Shown: positions 1 through 9,938, counted from the stretch's first letter. The stretch: 64,000 bases of DNA from Skeletonema tropicum (GCA_037178625.1 JAWZXG010000028.1:1-64000); one strand, 5' to 3'. Made by a program: numbers and translations. The notes: generated from the letters alone by a model not told the origin.

Positions 1-421
1 CCTTGAACTCCCTCCAACCCTTACACACGGACGTCACGCACGTATACTTCTCCTTCAAATTCAAATACATGAAAATATTCAACATGGTCGTACTATCCAC
101 GGAATCAAACGCGCCGGTGTTGACACGCTCCGGTCCCGACTTGACGGGAGAGTAGGATTGTTTCTTCTTACCGGATGAATCGATACGCCACTTTTCATGC
201 TCTGGCATGGCATTGATTACTTCGTCCGCGGTGATAGCGGTTCCATTGTTGACCGATGAAGCGATGAGGGCTTCGAGTTGAGCTCGAGGGACCCAAGGCA
301 TAACTGCCGAAAGGTCGGTATCGCCGGCTCGTCCGGCGCTGGCTTTTCTTTTTTTGCTGGTAGCACTCCTTTTCCTTGCGGTGGTGCCTGATTTCTTGGC
401 AGCGGGTTTACGTTCATCCAT
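1..421 (-). CDS. F-box-like protein, N-terminal part (runs off window)
   Basis: An open frame starts at the ATG at 421 and runs 140 codons to the window edge without a stop. The first 30 residues are rich in Lys, Arg, Ala and Ser, like a nuclear-localisation tail. Residues about 103-140 read FDSVDSTTMLNIFMYLNLKE followed by a conserved-looking VCKGWREF, which matches an F-box (a short helical module that binds Skp1 in SCF ubiquitin ligases). The substrate-binding part would lie outside the window. Seen: frame, composition and F-box-like pattern. Inferred: a role in ubiquitin-dependent turnover. The 5' flank carries a MITE. Confidence 0.7.
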   Translation of the reverse strand, partial: MDERKPAAKKSGTTARKRSATSKKRKASAGRAGDTDLSAVMPWVPRAQLEALIASSVNNGTAITADEVINAMPEHEKWRIDSSGKKKQSYSPVKSGPERVNTGAFDSVDSTTMLNIFMYLNLKEKYTCVTSVCKGWREFK

Positions 422-635
422 CGTGAAGGTCTTCGTTGTAGTTGCTGATGCCTATAGCCTGGTGCTCTCCTTCAGAAAAGTGCAGTTACCGACTTTATCG
501 ATCAGTTAGTGAAGATCACCATGTTCATGTTGTGTAATGTGTTGCGGTGATTGTTGTTCGGTTCAAGGGTAAATAAGCAGGGTTGGCGACGACGGTTCCC
601 GCCAAAATTTTACCGAGTAAAAAAGCTGAGTACCG

Positions 636-1273
636 TTACCGTCTCGTCGGCAAACTGGAAAGCGAAAGTCAGTGCCGGTCCGAAAAGGATGATCAGCACT
701 AACCACACGCTCAAGGCAAGGCAACCATGATCACCGTTGCCGCCGTTGAATTAGACCAAGTTAATAGCCTTATTATGGGATGATTGGTGGCTGACGGTTA
801 TTATTGATTACTATGTTGGTGTTGAAGCCCTCGCCACTGCCAAATCCCCTGAGAGAAGGCAGTATGGAGGCAATATTAGGCGGTGACGTCCGGCGAGCGC
901 CGCCCATTAAACAGTGCTTATTGAACGTCCCATGGAGCGTTTCCAGTGAATCCAAACACGATAACACAGACATAGTAATCCATAGTAACGATCAGCCACC
1001 GATCGGCCGATATTACGGCTATTAACTTGGTCTATTCCAGCGGCGGCAACGCTGACCATGGTTGCCGGCAGAGAGTGTTCAATTTGAGCTTTCAATGACG
1101 GAGATCGGGCGGGCAACCGAGACTCAATGAAGGCAAGCGAGACTCAATGATAGGGATTTCAAAGTCGTAACGATAATCTTACTTAGGAAAAATTTGATGC
1201 CGTTTCCTGCACACTTGTGAACGTAGGAGCGATACGTCGGAATTTGTAGCGAGGTTAGCCGACGAGATGGTAA
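636..1273. mobile_element. Palindromic MITE, copy A (638 bp)
   Basis: The ends are inverted repeats that begin TTACCGTCTCGTCGG, imperfect here (about 17 of 21). Inside them a second, longer inverted repeat (about 721-771 against 1016-1068) makes most of the element fold back. A related copy lies at 4314-4959 in the same orientation. There is no transposase; short frames on both strands are a by-product of the palindrome. Weak similarity between the copies extends about 60-80 bp left of the terminal repeat, so the true edge may be further out. Superfamily not assigned. Confidence 0.7.
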
Positions 1274-1502
1274 ATTGATTTTGAAATTTCACAAAACGAC
1301 GCCAACCACGGACAGGATGGGTGTCGCAACCCGGCTCCCGCCAAAATATGCGAGGGCCGGACAGAATTGTTGACACCCGTCGGCAGCCCGTAGGTGCCGC
1401 CAGGCCCGCCCCTTGACACCCGTCTGCGTCTAGATAGAGAGTACTAATAAATCGCAATTGATCGACGATTGACACCAATAATATAACGATTCGATTCGAT
1501 TT

Positions 1503-1603
1503 GATTCGTTCGATTCCATTCGTTCGATTCCATTTGTTCGATTCCATTCGTTCGATTTCATTCGTTCGATTTCATTCGTTCGATTCCATTCGTTCGATTC
1601 CAT
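1503..1603. repeat. 14-bp minisatellite
   Basis: About seven head-to-tail copies of a 14-bp unit (GATTCCATTCGTTC with C/T variants). Because 14 is not a multiple of 3, all three frames are read in turn, giving Glu/Ser/Asn/Arg-rich peptides with no meaning of their own. The array abuts and cuts off the LRR fragment on its right. Confidence 0.9.
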
Positions 1604-1811
1604 CGTCTTGAAAAGCACCACTCCCTATTTTCCTCAATTTGTTGTGTGGCACCAGCTTTTCGAGGGATTTAAATTTTTCAAACGCCTTTTCTGGAATGTC
1701 CTTCAGCCGTTCATCAATTATTAAACATTTAATGTGCTCTTTATGTTGTCTTGCTACCTTCAATTCTTCCTCGCCGCCTCTATAATGAAAAGTCGTACCA
1801 TCTTCCATCAT
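1604..1811 (-). pseudogene. 5' fragment of a BspA-type leucine-rich-repeat gene
   Basis: From the ATG pair at 1811 the frame reads MMEDGTTFHYRGG, a charged stretch, IPEKAFEKFKSLEKLV and KIGSGAFQD. This is the start of the BspA-like (LRR_5) family, in which each repeat carries xxIGxxAFxxCxxL. The intact relative at 44765-45655 has the same N-terminal layout (YRGG, a Val/Ile-rich strand, then AFxNCxNL). Only about one and a half repeats remain before the frame enters the 14-bp minisatellite and stops. It is best read as a truncated, probably dead paralogue. Confidence 0.6.
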
Positions 1812-1899
1812 GATGTTGAGCAAGCGAATAGCGAATATTACTTTTCCTTATGTTGAGTTTGATAATCCCAGCTAGCTCTGCACGCACAATTAGTAAGTA

Positions 1900-2209
1900 C
1901 TGTACGGCTGGGTTCAAATGATTACTTTGAACTTATATGGACATATCGAGTGCCGGTCCAAAATCATATTGATTCCTACGTACAATAGTTTTCCTGTCCG
2001 AATTTCGAGATAGTCATCACTCAAAAGGACCTAAACCATGGCGAAATAGCCCCTCCTACGGCCGCCAATAACACCACAACTAATGAACTTACGGGCCCAG
2101 ACGAAACGGAAATCTCATCCTGTAGGTCAATAGGATCTCAATGATACCTCATTCGTTGTCTAACTCCTAATCTAGAGTTCAAAGTAATCATTTGAACCCA
2201 GCCGTACAG
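1900..2209. mobile_element. TA-flanked MITE (310 bp)
   Basis: Terminal inverted repeats of about 34 bp begin CTGTACGGCTGGGTTCAAAT and are essentially perfect (1900-1933 against 2176-2209). Both ends are flanked by TA (1898-1899 and 2210-2211), the target duplication used by the Tc1/mariner/pogo superfamily. The interior has no coding frame. It is a non-autonomous element; the family is inferred from the TA only. Confidence 0.75.
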
Positions 2210-2211
2210 TA

Positions 2212-2645
2212 GGAATAGTGTAAGTGGTATTGTACATAGATTGTACTTCTTGAGATGATGATGTTGGAGGCCCTGCAAATTCTAACCGAGACTCGCGAAC
2301 TTCAAGGCCTCACCTCCACCTCAACGGAAAAAGGAGTCCATTATTTTTTTCAACATGCTCGTATCGTATGCCTCGCCTCGAAGCCAAAAACCATGATGAC
2401 CGACAAGACACCAGGCTCTTTGATCGAAGCCATATTATTATTATTGCCGGTGAATGGTTGCCGTTGCCGTGGGGCGGTTGGCGCAGCAGTTGTTAATTAT
2501 GGCCGGTGGTATTGAGCGAAAAATTTGAAGAGTTTGAGCGAAAAATTTGAAATCATTCGAAAAAATCACACTTCAGGTCTCGTCACAAACGACGAATGAA
2601 ATTCCCTCGAGAGACCGTTGGGTGCAATTTTCAGCTATTTCTACT
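2212..2645. other. No supported gene
   Basis: An 86-codon frame on the + strand at 2255-2515 has no recognisable domain or repeat. The stretch ends at the target duplication of the hAT element. Confidence 0.5.
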
Positions 2646-2653
2646 CTAGAGTC

Positions 2654-4129
2654 TAGAGGTTGGTCTCGTCTCGACTCGGCCGAGACGAGACGGGATTTTT
2701 TGGGTCGAGACAGGTGTCTCGTCTCGGCACCCTCTGTCTCGGAGCATTTCGGGATTTTTTGTATCACTTTCTCACAGCCAACCATGACGAAGAACAATTC
2801 GTTTCTGCGGCTACTTCTGATTTCATCAGCACGATTCCAATCTCACATCATAACAAGACTCCCTTTGACACCGTTGGGTGCGTTCACAAGACTTGTTCAT
2901 TGGAGTTTGATTATTTTTTTGATCAACTCATTATCTTCATCTATCATCTATTCTGAAATCATGGTCGATGCTATCACCGATGCCGATGCAGCTTCTACTG
3001 CCAGCAGGAACGAATCGTTGGAATCGTCGGGTGACGAAGACGATGATGTCAAATGCAAAGAGCGAAAACCATCGGAATCTTCGAGCGACGAAGAAGATTG
3101 GGATGACAAATGCATTTGCAAACATTGGAAGGGTGATAGTCCGATGTGTAGTAACCAAGACACAAGCAGTTGAGAAAGTTTGCAATCCGTATGAATGGAG
3201 CAAATGAGGATTGGGCGCATGCATATTGCACAGACCATGTTTTTCATTGTAATGCAGTTCTGGCTTTTGAAGGTAAGTAGTAATTGAACATCATTGCCAT
3301 TATTGAATATGAATTGACTCGACCTTGTCTAATAAGTTGATGCAACTCATCAAAGATCTTATAGTTGATGTCGAGAAGGAGGCTAATACAAATACAAATG
3401 ATAATGGTGGTGAAGGTGGAAGTATTGCAGTACCGCACGTATCTTTTAAATCAGAAGACACGAGCTTCGCTTTCTTGGGTGCATTTGACTTCGACGACGA
3501 TGCAGCAGCAAATGATGACGAATTGACTGATGACAATATTCGGATCCGATGTGAAGCCCAGCTGCAGCTTACGAACTCCTGGAGCAAATGCCGATGCAAG
3601 ATGGAGAAAGAAAGTTTAATGATCCATTGAAGCGTTGGAAACAAATCGCTCACCAATTCCCTGAACTTGCAACACTTGCACGAGAGTACCTGTGAGATAT
3701 TCCAGCAACGTCCGCTCCCTTGGAAAGAATCTCGAGCAGGGCAGCTAGAGTAATTACAGCAAAGCGATCTTGCATTGATCCCATTGTTACTTGCCGCATC
3801 GATGCATCATGTTTGTTGAAGAAAATACAAGCCTCATCCGCAAAAATTGGGATGAACTCATGCCAGATGTCCCTTTGAATGAGTTTCTACTCCCTCCTTC
3901 TTTTGAGGACAAGGATGAGAGTGGGGATCCAATTGATGCTGGCCAGAACAATGAGTACTAAGTTGTCTAAAGAGTCCATAGTAGATAGTTATTTGTTGGT
4001 TTTGCCCCTTTTAATCATTGCTCACCTTCCTCATTGAAAATCTCGAGATATCCCGGGATCTCGTCTCGACGGACCCTGTCTCGGCTCGAATCTGGGACAG
4101 TGCCGAGACCGAGACGAGACCAACCTCTA
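2654..4129 (+). mobile_element. hAT-family DNA transposon with intact ends and 8-bp target duplication
   Basis: The ends are inverted repeats starting TAGAGGTTGGTCTCGTCTCG, identical over the first 20 bases. The flanks at 2646-2653 and 4130-4137 are both CTAGAGTC, a perfect 8-bp target-site duplication, which is diagnostic of hAT transposons. Both subterminal regions repeat TCTCGTCTCG-like motifs, the probable transposase binding sites. At 1476 bp it is shorter than autonomous hAT elements, and the coding interior is decayed, so it is a deletion derivative that moved with transposase supplied in trans. The intact duplication suggests fairly recent insertion. Confidence 0.9.
2961..3960 (+). 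pseudogene. Decayed hAT transposase
   Basis: A first piece starts at the ATG at 2961 with a Ser/Glu/Asp-rich stretch. A GTAAGT-like donor follows near 3273. A second piece (3325-3630) is acidic. The frame then shifts and reads NDPLKRWKQIAHQFPELATL, a stop codon, and DIPATSAPLERI. This is the C-terminal dimerisation domain of hAT transposases (consensus: W near FPxLAxLARxYL, then IPATSAPxER), with TGA in place of a residue before the IPATS motif. The catalytic middle is missing. Seen: the domain, stop and shift. Inferred: inactive. Confidence 0.8.
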
Positions 4130-4313
4130 CTAGAGTCCTTTAAAATAGGAATTAGCACTTTATTTGGCGATATCTCAGTGGCGGGAATGATTATGGCGGG
4201 GAAACGGTTGTGGTTCGGCCTGAGCCAAACCAAGGGTAAATAAATAGGGTATGACTCAAATTTTGGCGGGAAATCTCCACCGCGACGACAACACGTAAAA
4301 AAATAAAGAGGAT

Positions 4314-4959
4314 TTACCGTCTCGTGGTCAAACTCATATGCGAAAGTCAGTGCCGGTCAACAGGTTGATCAGCACCAACCACGCCGCTCAAGGCACGGCA
4401 ACCATGATCACCGTTGCCGCCGTTGAAATAGACCAAGTTAATAGCCGTACTATCGTCCGATCGGTGGCTGACCGTTATTATGGATTATTATGTTAATGTT
4501 GAAGCTCTCGCCGCAGGCAAATCCGCCGAGGGAAGGCAGCATGGAGGCAATATTAGACGGTGACGTCCGGCGGGCGCCGCCCATTGAAAAGTGCTTATTG
4601 AACATCCCAAGGAGCGTTTCTGGTGGATCTACGTACGATAACATCAACATAATAATCCATAGTAACAATCAGCCACCGATAGGCGGATAATATGGCTATT
4701 AACTTGGTCTAATTCAGCGGCGGCAACGTCGACCATGGTTGCCGTTGCTTTGAGCGGTGAATGATCAGTTCGAGCTTTCAATGACGGGAAACGATGAAGC
4801 AAGCGTGACTCAACCATAGGTAATCAAACGTCGTATCGGCACTGTTACTTAGGGAAATTGTGTGTGTTCGGTGGACAACGGTGGACAGTATTAGGTACAA
4901 CGTAGGAATACGTAGAAATGGCCTCGTGTCACAGTTTGAGTTTGACCACGAGACGGTAA
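4314..4959. mobile_element. Palindromic MITE, copy B (646 bp)
   Basis: It carries perfect 22-bp terminal inverted repeats (TTACCGTCTCGTGGTCAAAC... at 4314, complement ending 4959). The interior is a long imperfect palindrome homologous to copy A at 636-1273, including the shared core around GGTGACGTCCGGCG. The copies are perhaps 80-85% alike by eye, so they are not recent sisters. No coding capacity. Confidence 0.8.
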
Positions 4960-5269
4960 GCGTCACACTCTATTTGGGGGGGAAATAAACGGTTTTTTTC
5001 AGTACCGATTCAACGCATGCTAGAGAGAGTGCTTTGGTTAGGGACTCCAGATAGAAGTGACTGATTCCTACCGTATGCACATGGCTTTTTGAATGAGAAT
5101 CACTACAGTACACTTCCTTGCTAACAATCTACTACTTGCTGGACTTCGCTTGCTGGGAGATTGGAATGAACAAAAAATGAACAAACCAACAAACCAACAA
5201 CGGATATAAGACTTGTATATATTATAGACACTTGACAACTGAGAGCAATAGTACCTAATAGATTTAAAG

Positions 5270-5722
5270 ATGGCGGCAAGCTCTAATGGCATTGCATCTC
5301 CTAACGGCGTCGAGCGACTAATCTACGCATGTCAAAACATTGAAGAAAAAAAGAGATTACCTACTCTGAGTTGGGATGTTAAATACAATATTCTAAAGGC
5401 TATGTGTGATTTTATCTACCAGGAAATTCGAAAGCAAGAGGAGAAGACCAACACGGTCATTTACAACCGGGAGATGATGATACAAGATTTTATTGGGCAC
5501 CCTATTGAATGGTGTCGTCATCTTCCTGACACGCCTTTTCGATCGAAAAAAATTTCTTATTATGATGCAATAAAATTGAGCCATGGCGAAGAAAACATAG
5601 AGGATGAGGAGATTTTGAAGCACAAAACTATCCAAATGAAGAACTTTATGAAAAACTTAAAGAGGAGGATGCCTGAGGAGAAGGAACGCCTCATCAGGGA
5701 CCTACATTTCAATGTAAAATAA
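5270..5722 (+). CDS. Hypothetical protein, 150 aa
   Basis: A single open frame from ATG at 5270. The protein is hydrophilic and rich in Lys and Glu, with a Trp near residue 43, a central WCRHLPDTPFR stretch and a basic, probably helical C-terminus with several Lys/Arg pairs. There is no signal peptide or membrane segment and I recognise no domain. It converges with the minus-strand gene at 5844, with 121 bp between the stops. Composition and length favour a real gene over a chance frame, but no family supports it. Confidence 0.5.
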   Translation: MAASSNGIASPNGVERLIYACQNIEEKKRLPTLSWDVKYNILKAMCDFIYQEIRKQEEKTNTVIYNREMMIQDFIGHPIEWCRHLPDTPFRSKKISYYDAIKLSHGEENIEDEEILKHKTIQMKNFMKNLKRRMPEEKERLIRDLHFNVK

Positions 5723-5843
5723 ACGTTCCTGAACTTTATGTTAATTACCAAGTTACTAATCAGCTAAGTAATAAGACTTACGACTACGAATCATCACACC
5801 ATATGAAAACAAAAATAATATATACGAACAAAGAGAGATGCCC

Positions 5844-6344
5844 TCAATGTACGCTGATAACATCCAAAGGAAGGCGGTTGAGTAACTCTAGCCTCTTCTT
5901 GCCTAACTCGCCAAGATTATCACCCTCCCTCCTGTAGTATTGCAACAAATTTTTGATCTGCTTTGACATCTCCTTCGAGGCTTCGATGTCCATGCCAGTC
6001 ACCTCACGAACCACCGCACTGTAGCAATTCCTTGGGCCGACACCAACACAGTCTTTTAGTTTCGTCTCACCCTGGGCTTTCAGAAACTTACAGATTTGAA
6101 GAAGCACAATCCATCTCTGTCCGAGAGATGATGTAGGACCTCTTGCTTTCTCATGTACAATACGTATGTCACGAAATGATAGCACTTCTACTGTAAGCTC
6201 ATATATAGATGAATACTGTATATTGTTGAAAGTATGAGTGACATACAATGCATTTATGCTTGTGCGAGGGAATGAGAAAGCAAGTAATTCAGTAATAATA
6301 CTAAGTGGCTGTTGGAGTTGAGCAAGGGGAGAGTTTGTATCTCG
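5844..6344 (-). CDS. Hypothetical protein, 5' exon not resolved
   Basis: A 167-codon frame is open from 6344 down to the stop at 5844 but contains no ATG in its first two thirds, so at least one upstream exon is expected. An alternative model starts at the ATG near 6371 (MKLLIQDNEIQTLPLL) and removes an 86-bp intron (GTATT...ATACAG) to join at the codon for YSSIYELT; both phases fit. The protein is mixed alpha/beta in appearance, with a Cys/Gly-rich centre (KDCVGVGPRNC) and a Lys/Glu-rich C-terminus. No domain recognised. Confidence 0.45.
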   Translation of the reverse strand, partial: RDTNSPLAQLQQPLSIITELLAFSFPRTSINALYVTHTFNNIQYSSIYELTVEVLSFRDIRIVHEKARGPTSSLGQRWIVLLQICKFLKAQGETKLKDCVGVGPRNCYSAVVREVTGMDIEASKEMSKQIKNLLQYYRREGDNLGELGKKRLELLNRLPLDVISVH

Positions 6345-6430
6345 TTATCTTGAATAAGTAATTTCATATGCTCTTTTACTTTACAAATGAAAATGCATAC
6401 TTATAAACTTCTTGCAACATCAACCCTCAA

Positions 6431-7603
6431 CTAATCATGTGGAATTACTTCCGGTGAACTGCTAAACTCCACATACTCTCCATCACTACCATCACCCTTC
6501 GGCACAAGGATGTGCATCCTACGAATCAACACCCACTTATTCTTATCATTCAAAAACTCTTTTCCAGGCATGGTATGAATCCTGGCCACAGTCCCATCTT
6601 CCACACCTTGAATGATTGTTCCGATAATACAATCTGCCTCATAGGGATTATGTTTTTGCTGAGAGCCCGGCCCATGATTTTGAGAGTTATCCTGAATTGA
6701 AAGGTAAAACTCTGGTCCGGACGGTCGTCCTGCATAGCCAACCGTGTACTTCTTGTGTGGATAATCCTTACTATATTCCTGAAATGGCATGGATTGCGTC
6801 ACGGCACTTCGAGCAATTGCCTGTAGGACATGTCCGGCATTGCGATGGAATGCCCCGTTCTTCCATGTTCGTGCAATTTCCAAAAAGTTGTATACCGAAT
6901 ACGGAATGAGAGAAATGGGCGCTAATTCAATAACAATTGTCCCATCTTTCCCCTTGGTGTCGAAATCAGGAATGGTCGATTGAAATTCCAAATCCATTTT
7001 TATCCGATACGGAGTAGAGATTGAACCAAAGTCTCCATAACGCAATTTAATCAGGGTACGTGTCGCGTCCTGAAGCTCTTTTGTCATTGTCAGTGATTCT
7101 GAGTCGGTTTCCATGATAACTCCAGTCTTTTTGATGGCACGGACGTTTTGTTCGAGTAGTGCGACCTTTTGGGCTGCTTTGGCTTCTAGCTCGGCAGCCT
7201 TCAGATTGTTTAATTTATTGTCAGCTTTGGCTGCTTCCTCAATGGCACGTTTTAGTAGTTCATTCTTATTATTACTACCACCTGAAACCCCAGCGACAGC
7301 TGTGTGTCCTTGTTGCGGTGTATTTCGTATGAACCGCCCGCTGCCATTTTTAGGGCGCCTCAGAAAGTTGACGGCAAAGGTGCAGGCTAATGCAAGTCCA
7401 ATGAGGGTGAATAGGATTGTGAGGCGCTGCTGCTTCACTGCGCGTGATGATTTAATGTTCGCGTCGTAGCCCATCTTTGGTTTGACGTAAGCTGTTGCTT
7501 GATGCTGCTGTGTCTGTGTGTGGTGGTTGTGTTGGTGGGGTGGGCCGGGTGGTTGCTGCTGCCTGCTGCTGCTTTTATGAATTCGGATCATAGTATGTAG
7601 CAT
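6431..7603 (-). CDS. Membrane-anchored cyclophilin-like protein
   Basis: A 390-residue single-exon frame. Residues 1-55 are Gln/His/Pro-rich. One hydrophobic segment at about 60-80 (LTILFTLIGLALACTFAVNF), preceded by Arg/Lys, predicts a type II membrane anchor. Residues 110-165 are Ala/Lys/Glu-rich, probably coiled coil. The C-terminal half has the cyclophilin layout: IVIELAPISLIPYSVYNFLE, then GAFHRNAGHVLQA (the catalytic Arg after FH is kept), EFYLSIQDN, and IIGTIIQGVEDG near the end. Family role: peptidyl-prolyl cis-trans isomerase. The Gln-Phe pair of the active site is not obvious, so activity is uncertain. A Golgi or plastid-envelope lumenal site is possible. Confidence 0.75.
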   Translation of the reverse strand: MLHTMIRIHKSSSRQQQPPGPPHQHNHHTQTQQHQATAYVKPKMGYDANIKSSRAVKQQRLTILFTLIGLALACTFAVNFLRRPKNGSGRFIRNTPQQGHTAVAGVSGGSNNKNELLKRAIEEAAKADNKLNNLKAAELEAKAAQKVALLEQNVRAIKKTGVIMETDSESLTMTKELQDATRTLIKLRYGDFGSISTPYRIKMDLEFQSTIPDFDTKGKDGTIVIELAPISLIPYSVYNFLEIARTWKNGAFHRNAGHVLQAIARSAVTQSMPFQEYSKDYPHKKYTVGYAGRPSGPEFYLSIQDNSQNHGPGSQQKHNPYEADCIIGTIIQGVEDGTVARIHTMPGKEFLNDKNKWVLIRRMHILVPKGDGSDGEYVEFSSSPEVIPHD

Positions 7604-7724
7604 TATGAAGGATTGGAGTGGGAGAAGGGCGGCTTTGTATTTACGGGCTGAAGGGCTTCTTACGTTTATCGGCTACCACAATTCGGATGTTTAAGGATGG
7701 AAACGGACACCAGAGACAGTTTAT

Positions 7725-7779
7725 TCACCCAATTACTTGTCTTGGGGGAGTTCTTGGGGCAAGAGGGCATATCTGCCCG
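7725..7779. repeat. 55-bp shared upstream repeat, copy 1
   Basis: It differs at about two bases from 9939-9993. This copy lies 122-176 bp upstream of the cyclophilin-like start, and the other lies 288-342 bp upstream of the protease start, in the same orientation relative to each gene. Weaker similarity extends toward both genes (TACGGGCTGmAGGGC at 7640 and 9844). It may be a duplicated promoter element or a relic of a mobile repeat. Confidence 0.7.
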
Positions 7780-7941
7780 CTGTGCATACCCGAAAATGAT
7801 CCCTTCCGTCCAAAAATCTTTGCTGAGTCCTGAGTCTGCACTCAAAACTGAAGAAAACTCTATCTCTTCCTTTGCCTTCATCATCCAATAATGACAATGA
7901 TGTACTATTTGATGTTCGGATACGGAGAACGAGAAGAAATA

Positions 7942-8158
7942 TTGTTTGATACACAAATAATTCAAGATAAGGATGCTTGCTATTCAGTACAGTTTGGATC
8001 AATCTTGATCTTGCTCTTGTGTCAAAGGTGAAGTTGACATAGTCTTGTTTGATACACAAAGAATTCAGGATAAGAATGCTAGCAATTCAGTATATAGTTT
8101 ATTGGATCAATCTTGATCTTGCTCTTGCTCTTGTGTCAAAGGTGAAGTTGACATAGTC
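7942..8158. repeat. Tandem duplication, about 103 + 114 bp
   Basis: The unit at 7942-8044 is followed directly by a diverged copy at 8045-8158 (TTGTTTGATACACAAA...GTTGACATAGTC). The second copy carries an extra GCTCTT unit and a few substitutions. It ends 6 bp before the stop codon of the protease gene at 8164, so it forms that gene's 3' flank. Confidence 0.85.
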
Positions 8159-8163
8159 CGAAG

Positions 8164-9651
8164 TTACAACGAACACGACGATATCAATCCATCTCTCCAC
8201 ACTCTCACCCCATCAAAGCCATAGACAAAAACCACAAGTACAATTCCTATGATGTATGCCAAAGGAGCCAAAACACCTTGTTCTGGACCAAATTGTCCAC
8301 CGTGATATGTCTCAAAAGATTTCTTGCCTAATTTGGGTCGGGGTATCACATCTATACATGCACAAGACATTGGAATACCTGAGGTACTACGACCAAGCAT
8401 ATGACCCATGAAAATGTTCCAACCAAAATGCCAACCAATTCCCAACCACAATGATCCTCCTGCAACCATGACATTTATCGATGCTGCGATTCCTCCCAGA
8501 AACAAATTGAGTAACGAAATATGTGTCGATCCGGGAGAATGAAGATGTAGAAATGAAAACAGCGATGATTGTAGAATGATTGACGCAATAATAGAAAAGG
8601 TAGCCGCGGTGGTAGATGATGATTCCTCAAACCAATCTAATGCCATGGCAAGTATTCCACGACACCCCAGCGTAAACATCCATCCACGCAGCATCACTTC
8701 TTCATTGATGCTAACACCCACATGGAATAACACATCCCAAAGAAAATTGATTCCAAATGATTCAGTTGGGACGACAGTCCGGAAGAAGCCCACAATCTTG
8801 ATCCAACCAAGACATACTTCCATGATGAAAATGATGGTAACAATCGACGATCCAATGAGAAATCCCCATGTCAGATCTTGCATGACGACCACCATAGTAT
8901 CATTATTGCGTGTGGAAGGAAATGTCCATCCTACATCTTGTAGTGTCATTGGTGCAGCAGAGAGATGACATATCATGTAGGATGCTACTATGGAGCCTAT
9001 TGCTGCTCCAACCCGCTGTGAAGCTTGCCGTATGCGGGTGGATCCTCTGACGTGATTTAAATAGTATGGTTGCTGTGTACTGGTCTTGTGTTTTGTTGCT
9101 GCATCGGTCGATTTCTGATTAGATAGAGTATTGCTGTTGCATTGTTGGCTGCTACTACCAGATTTGTTATTCCTTGTCTTTATTTTCTTCTTTTTCTTTG
9201 CTGATATCGATGCATGACTCCCCTCATTATCACCACCTGATAGTATTCTCTCTTTATCAGATGTGTCTAATCTACTCACAACCCAATCCTGCGGCAGCTT
9301 CGCAATGGCATCCGCAGAAGGCCAATCCAATGAACTATCATTCGATAATTCTTCCTGTTGCACCAATAACTTGTTCTCCTCCTCGTTATCTGATGAAGAT
9401 GGTACTACTGCACCTGGAAGACGTCGTGCAATCCATCGAGCCGGTACTAGAAGTATTGTGTGCAATAGATACCCGTAGGTTGCATCGAGGAAGACATAGA
9501 AACACCAAAGCTTGAAGTAGTAGGAAGGAGTGAAAGTAGGATTGTTATTGTCAGATTCGTCAGTTGATGATGACGAGAGAATGTACCTCGCGAGAAGTGT
9601 GAGATTTAGTGGAAGCACGAGAGCTATTGCCCATTCTGTGTTTGTTGGCAT
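8164..9651 (-). CDS. CPBP-family (CAAX/Abi) intramembrane protease
   Basis: A 495-residue single-exon protein. The conserved motifs of the CPBP family (PF02517; glutamic-type membrane proteases that include Rce1) are present in order: NEEVMLRGW near residue 316 (motif EExxxR), SFLHLH near 368 (FxxxH) and HFGWN near 410 (HxxxN). Several hydrophobic segments surround them. An N-terminal membrane segment is followed by a long hydrophilic insert (about 90-205) rich in Ser, Lys and Asn, absent from typical members. All presumed catalytic residues are kept. Location is uncertain (endoplasmic reticulum as for Rce1, or plastid as for many algal CPBP proteins). Confidence 0.85.
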   Translation of the reverse strand: MPTNTEWAIALVLPLNLTLLARYILSSSSTDESDNNNPTFTPSYYFKLWCFYVFLDATYGYLLHTILLVPARWIARRLPGAVVPSSSDNEEENKLLVQQEELSNDSSLDWPSADAIAKLPQDWVVSRLDTSDKERILSGGDNEGSHASISAKKKKKIKTRNNKSGSSSQQCNSNTLSNQKSTDAATKHKTSTQQPYYLNHVRGSTRIRQASQRVGAAIGSIVASYMICHLSAAPMTLQDVGWTFPSTRNNDTMVVVMQDLTWGFLIGSSIVTIIFIMEVCLGWIKIVGFFRTVVPTESFGINFLWDVLFHVGVSINEEVMLRGWMFTLGCRGILAMALDWFEESSSTTAATFSIIASIILQSSLFSFLHLHSPGSTHISLLNLFLGGIAASINVMVAGGSLWLGIGWHFGWNIFMGHMLGRSTSGIPMSCACIDVIPRPKLGKKSFETYHGGQFGPEQGVLAPLAYIIGIVLVVFVYGFDGVRVWRDGLISSCSL

Positions 9652-9938
9652 GTTAGATTGTGCTTAGGTCCTTGCTGGTGGAGTCATACCGCGTCTGCTG
9701 CTGTCGCGATCCGCTGAAATTGGTGCTGCTAATATTTTGCTCTGCTGCACTTGGGCTGGTGCTGGATTTATGGTGCCAATACCAATAGCCAATAATACGC
9801 GCGGGAATTATTTGGATCTTCGATCTTGGAGTGTTGCAGGCTTTTACGGGCTGCAGGGCCTGCTCTCGCTTGAGAAACGTTGGACTGCCGTCTAATTGGA
9901 TGTCTGACGTTACTACACGGACACAAAAAGCATAATTT

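Noticed and set aside
773..1025. Overlapping frames on both strands in MITE copy A (and 4450-4690 in copy B)
   Set aside because: They mirror each other because the DNA is palindromic; no protein pattern.
2255..2515. 86-codon frame on the + strand
   Set aside because: No domain, no context, repeat-rich surroundings.
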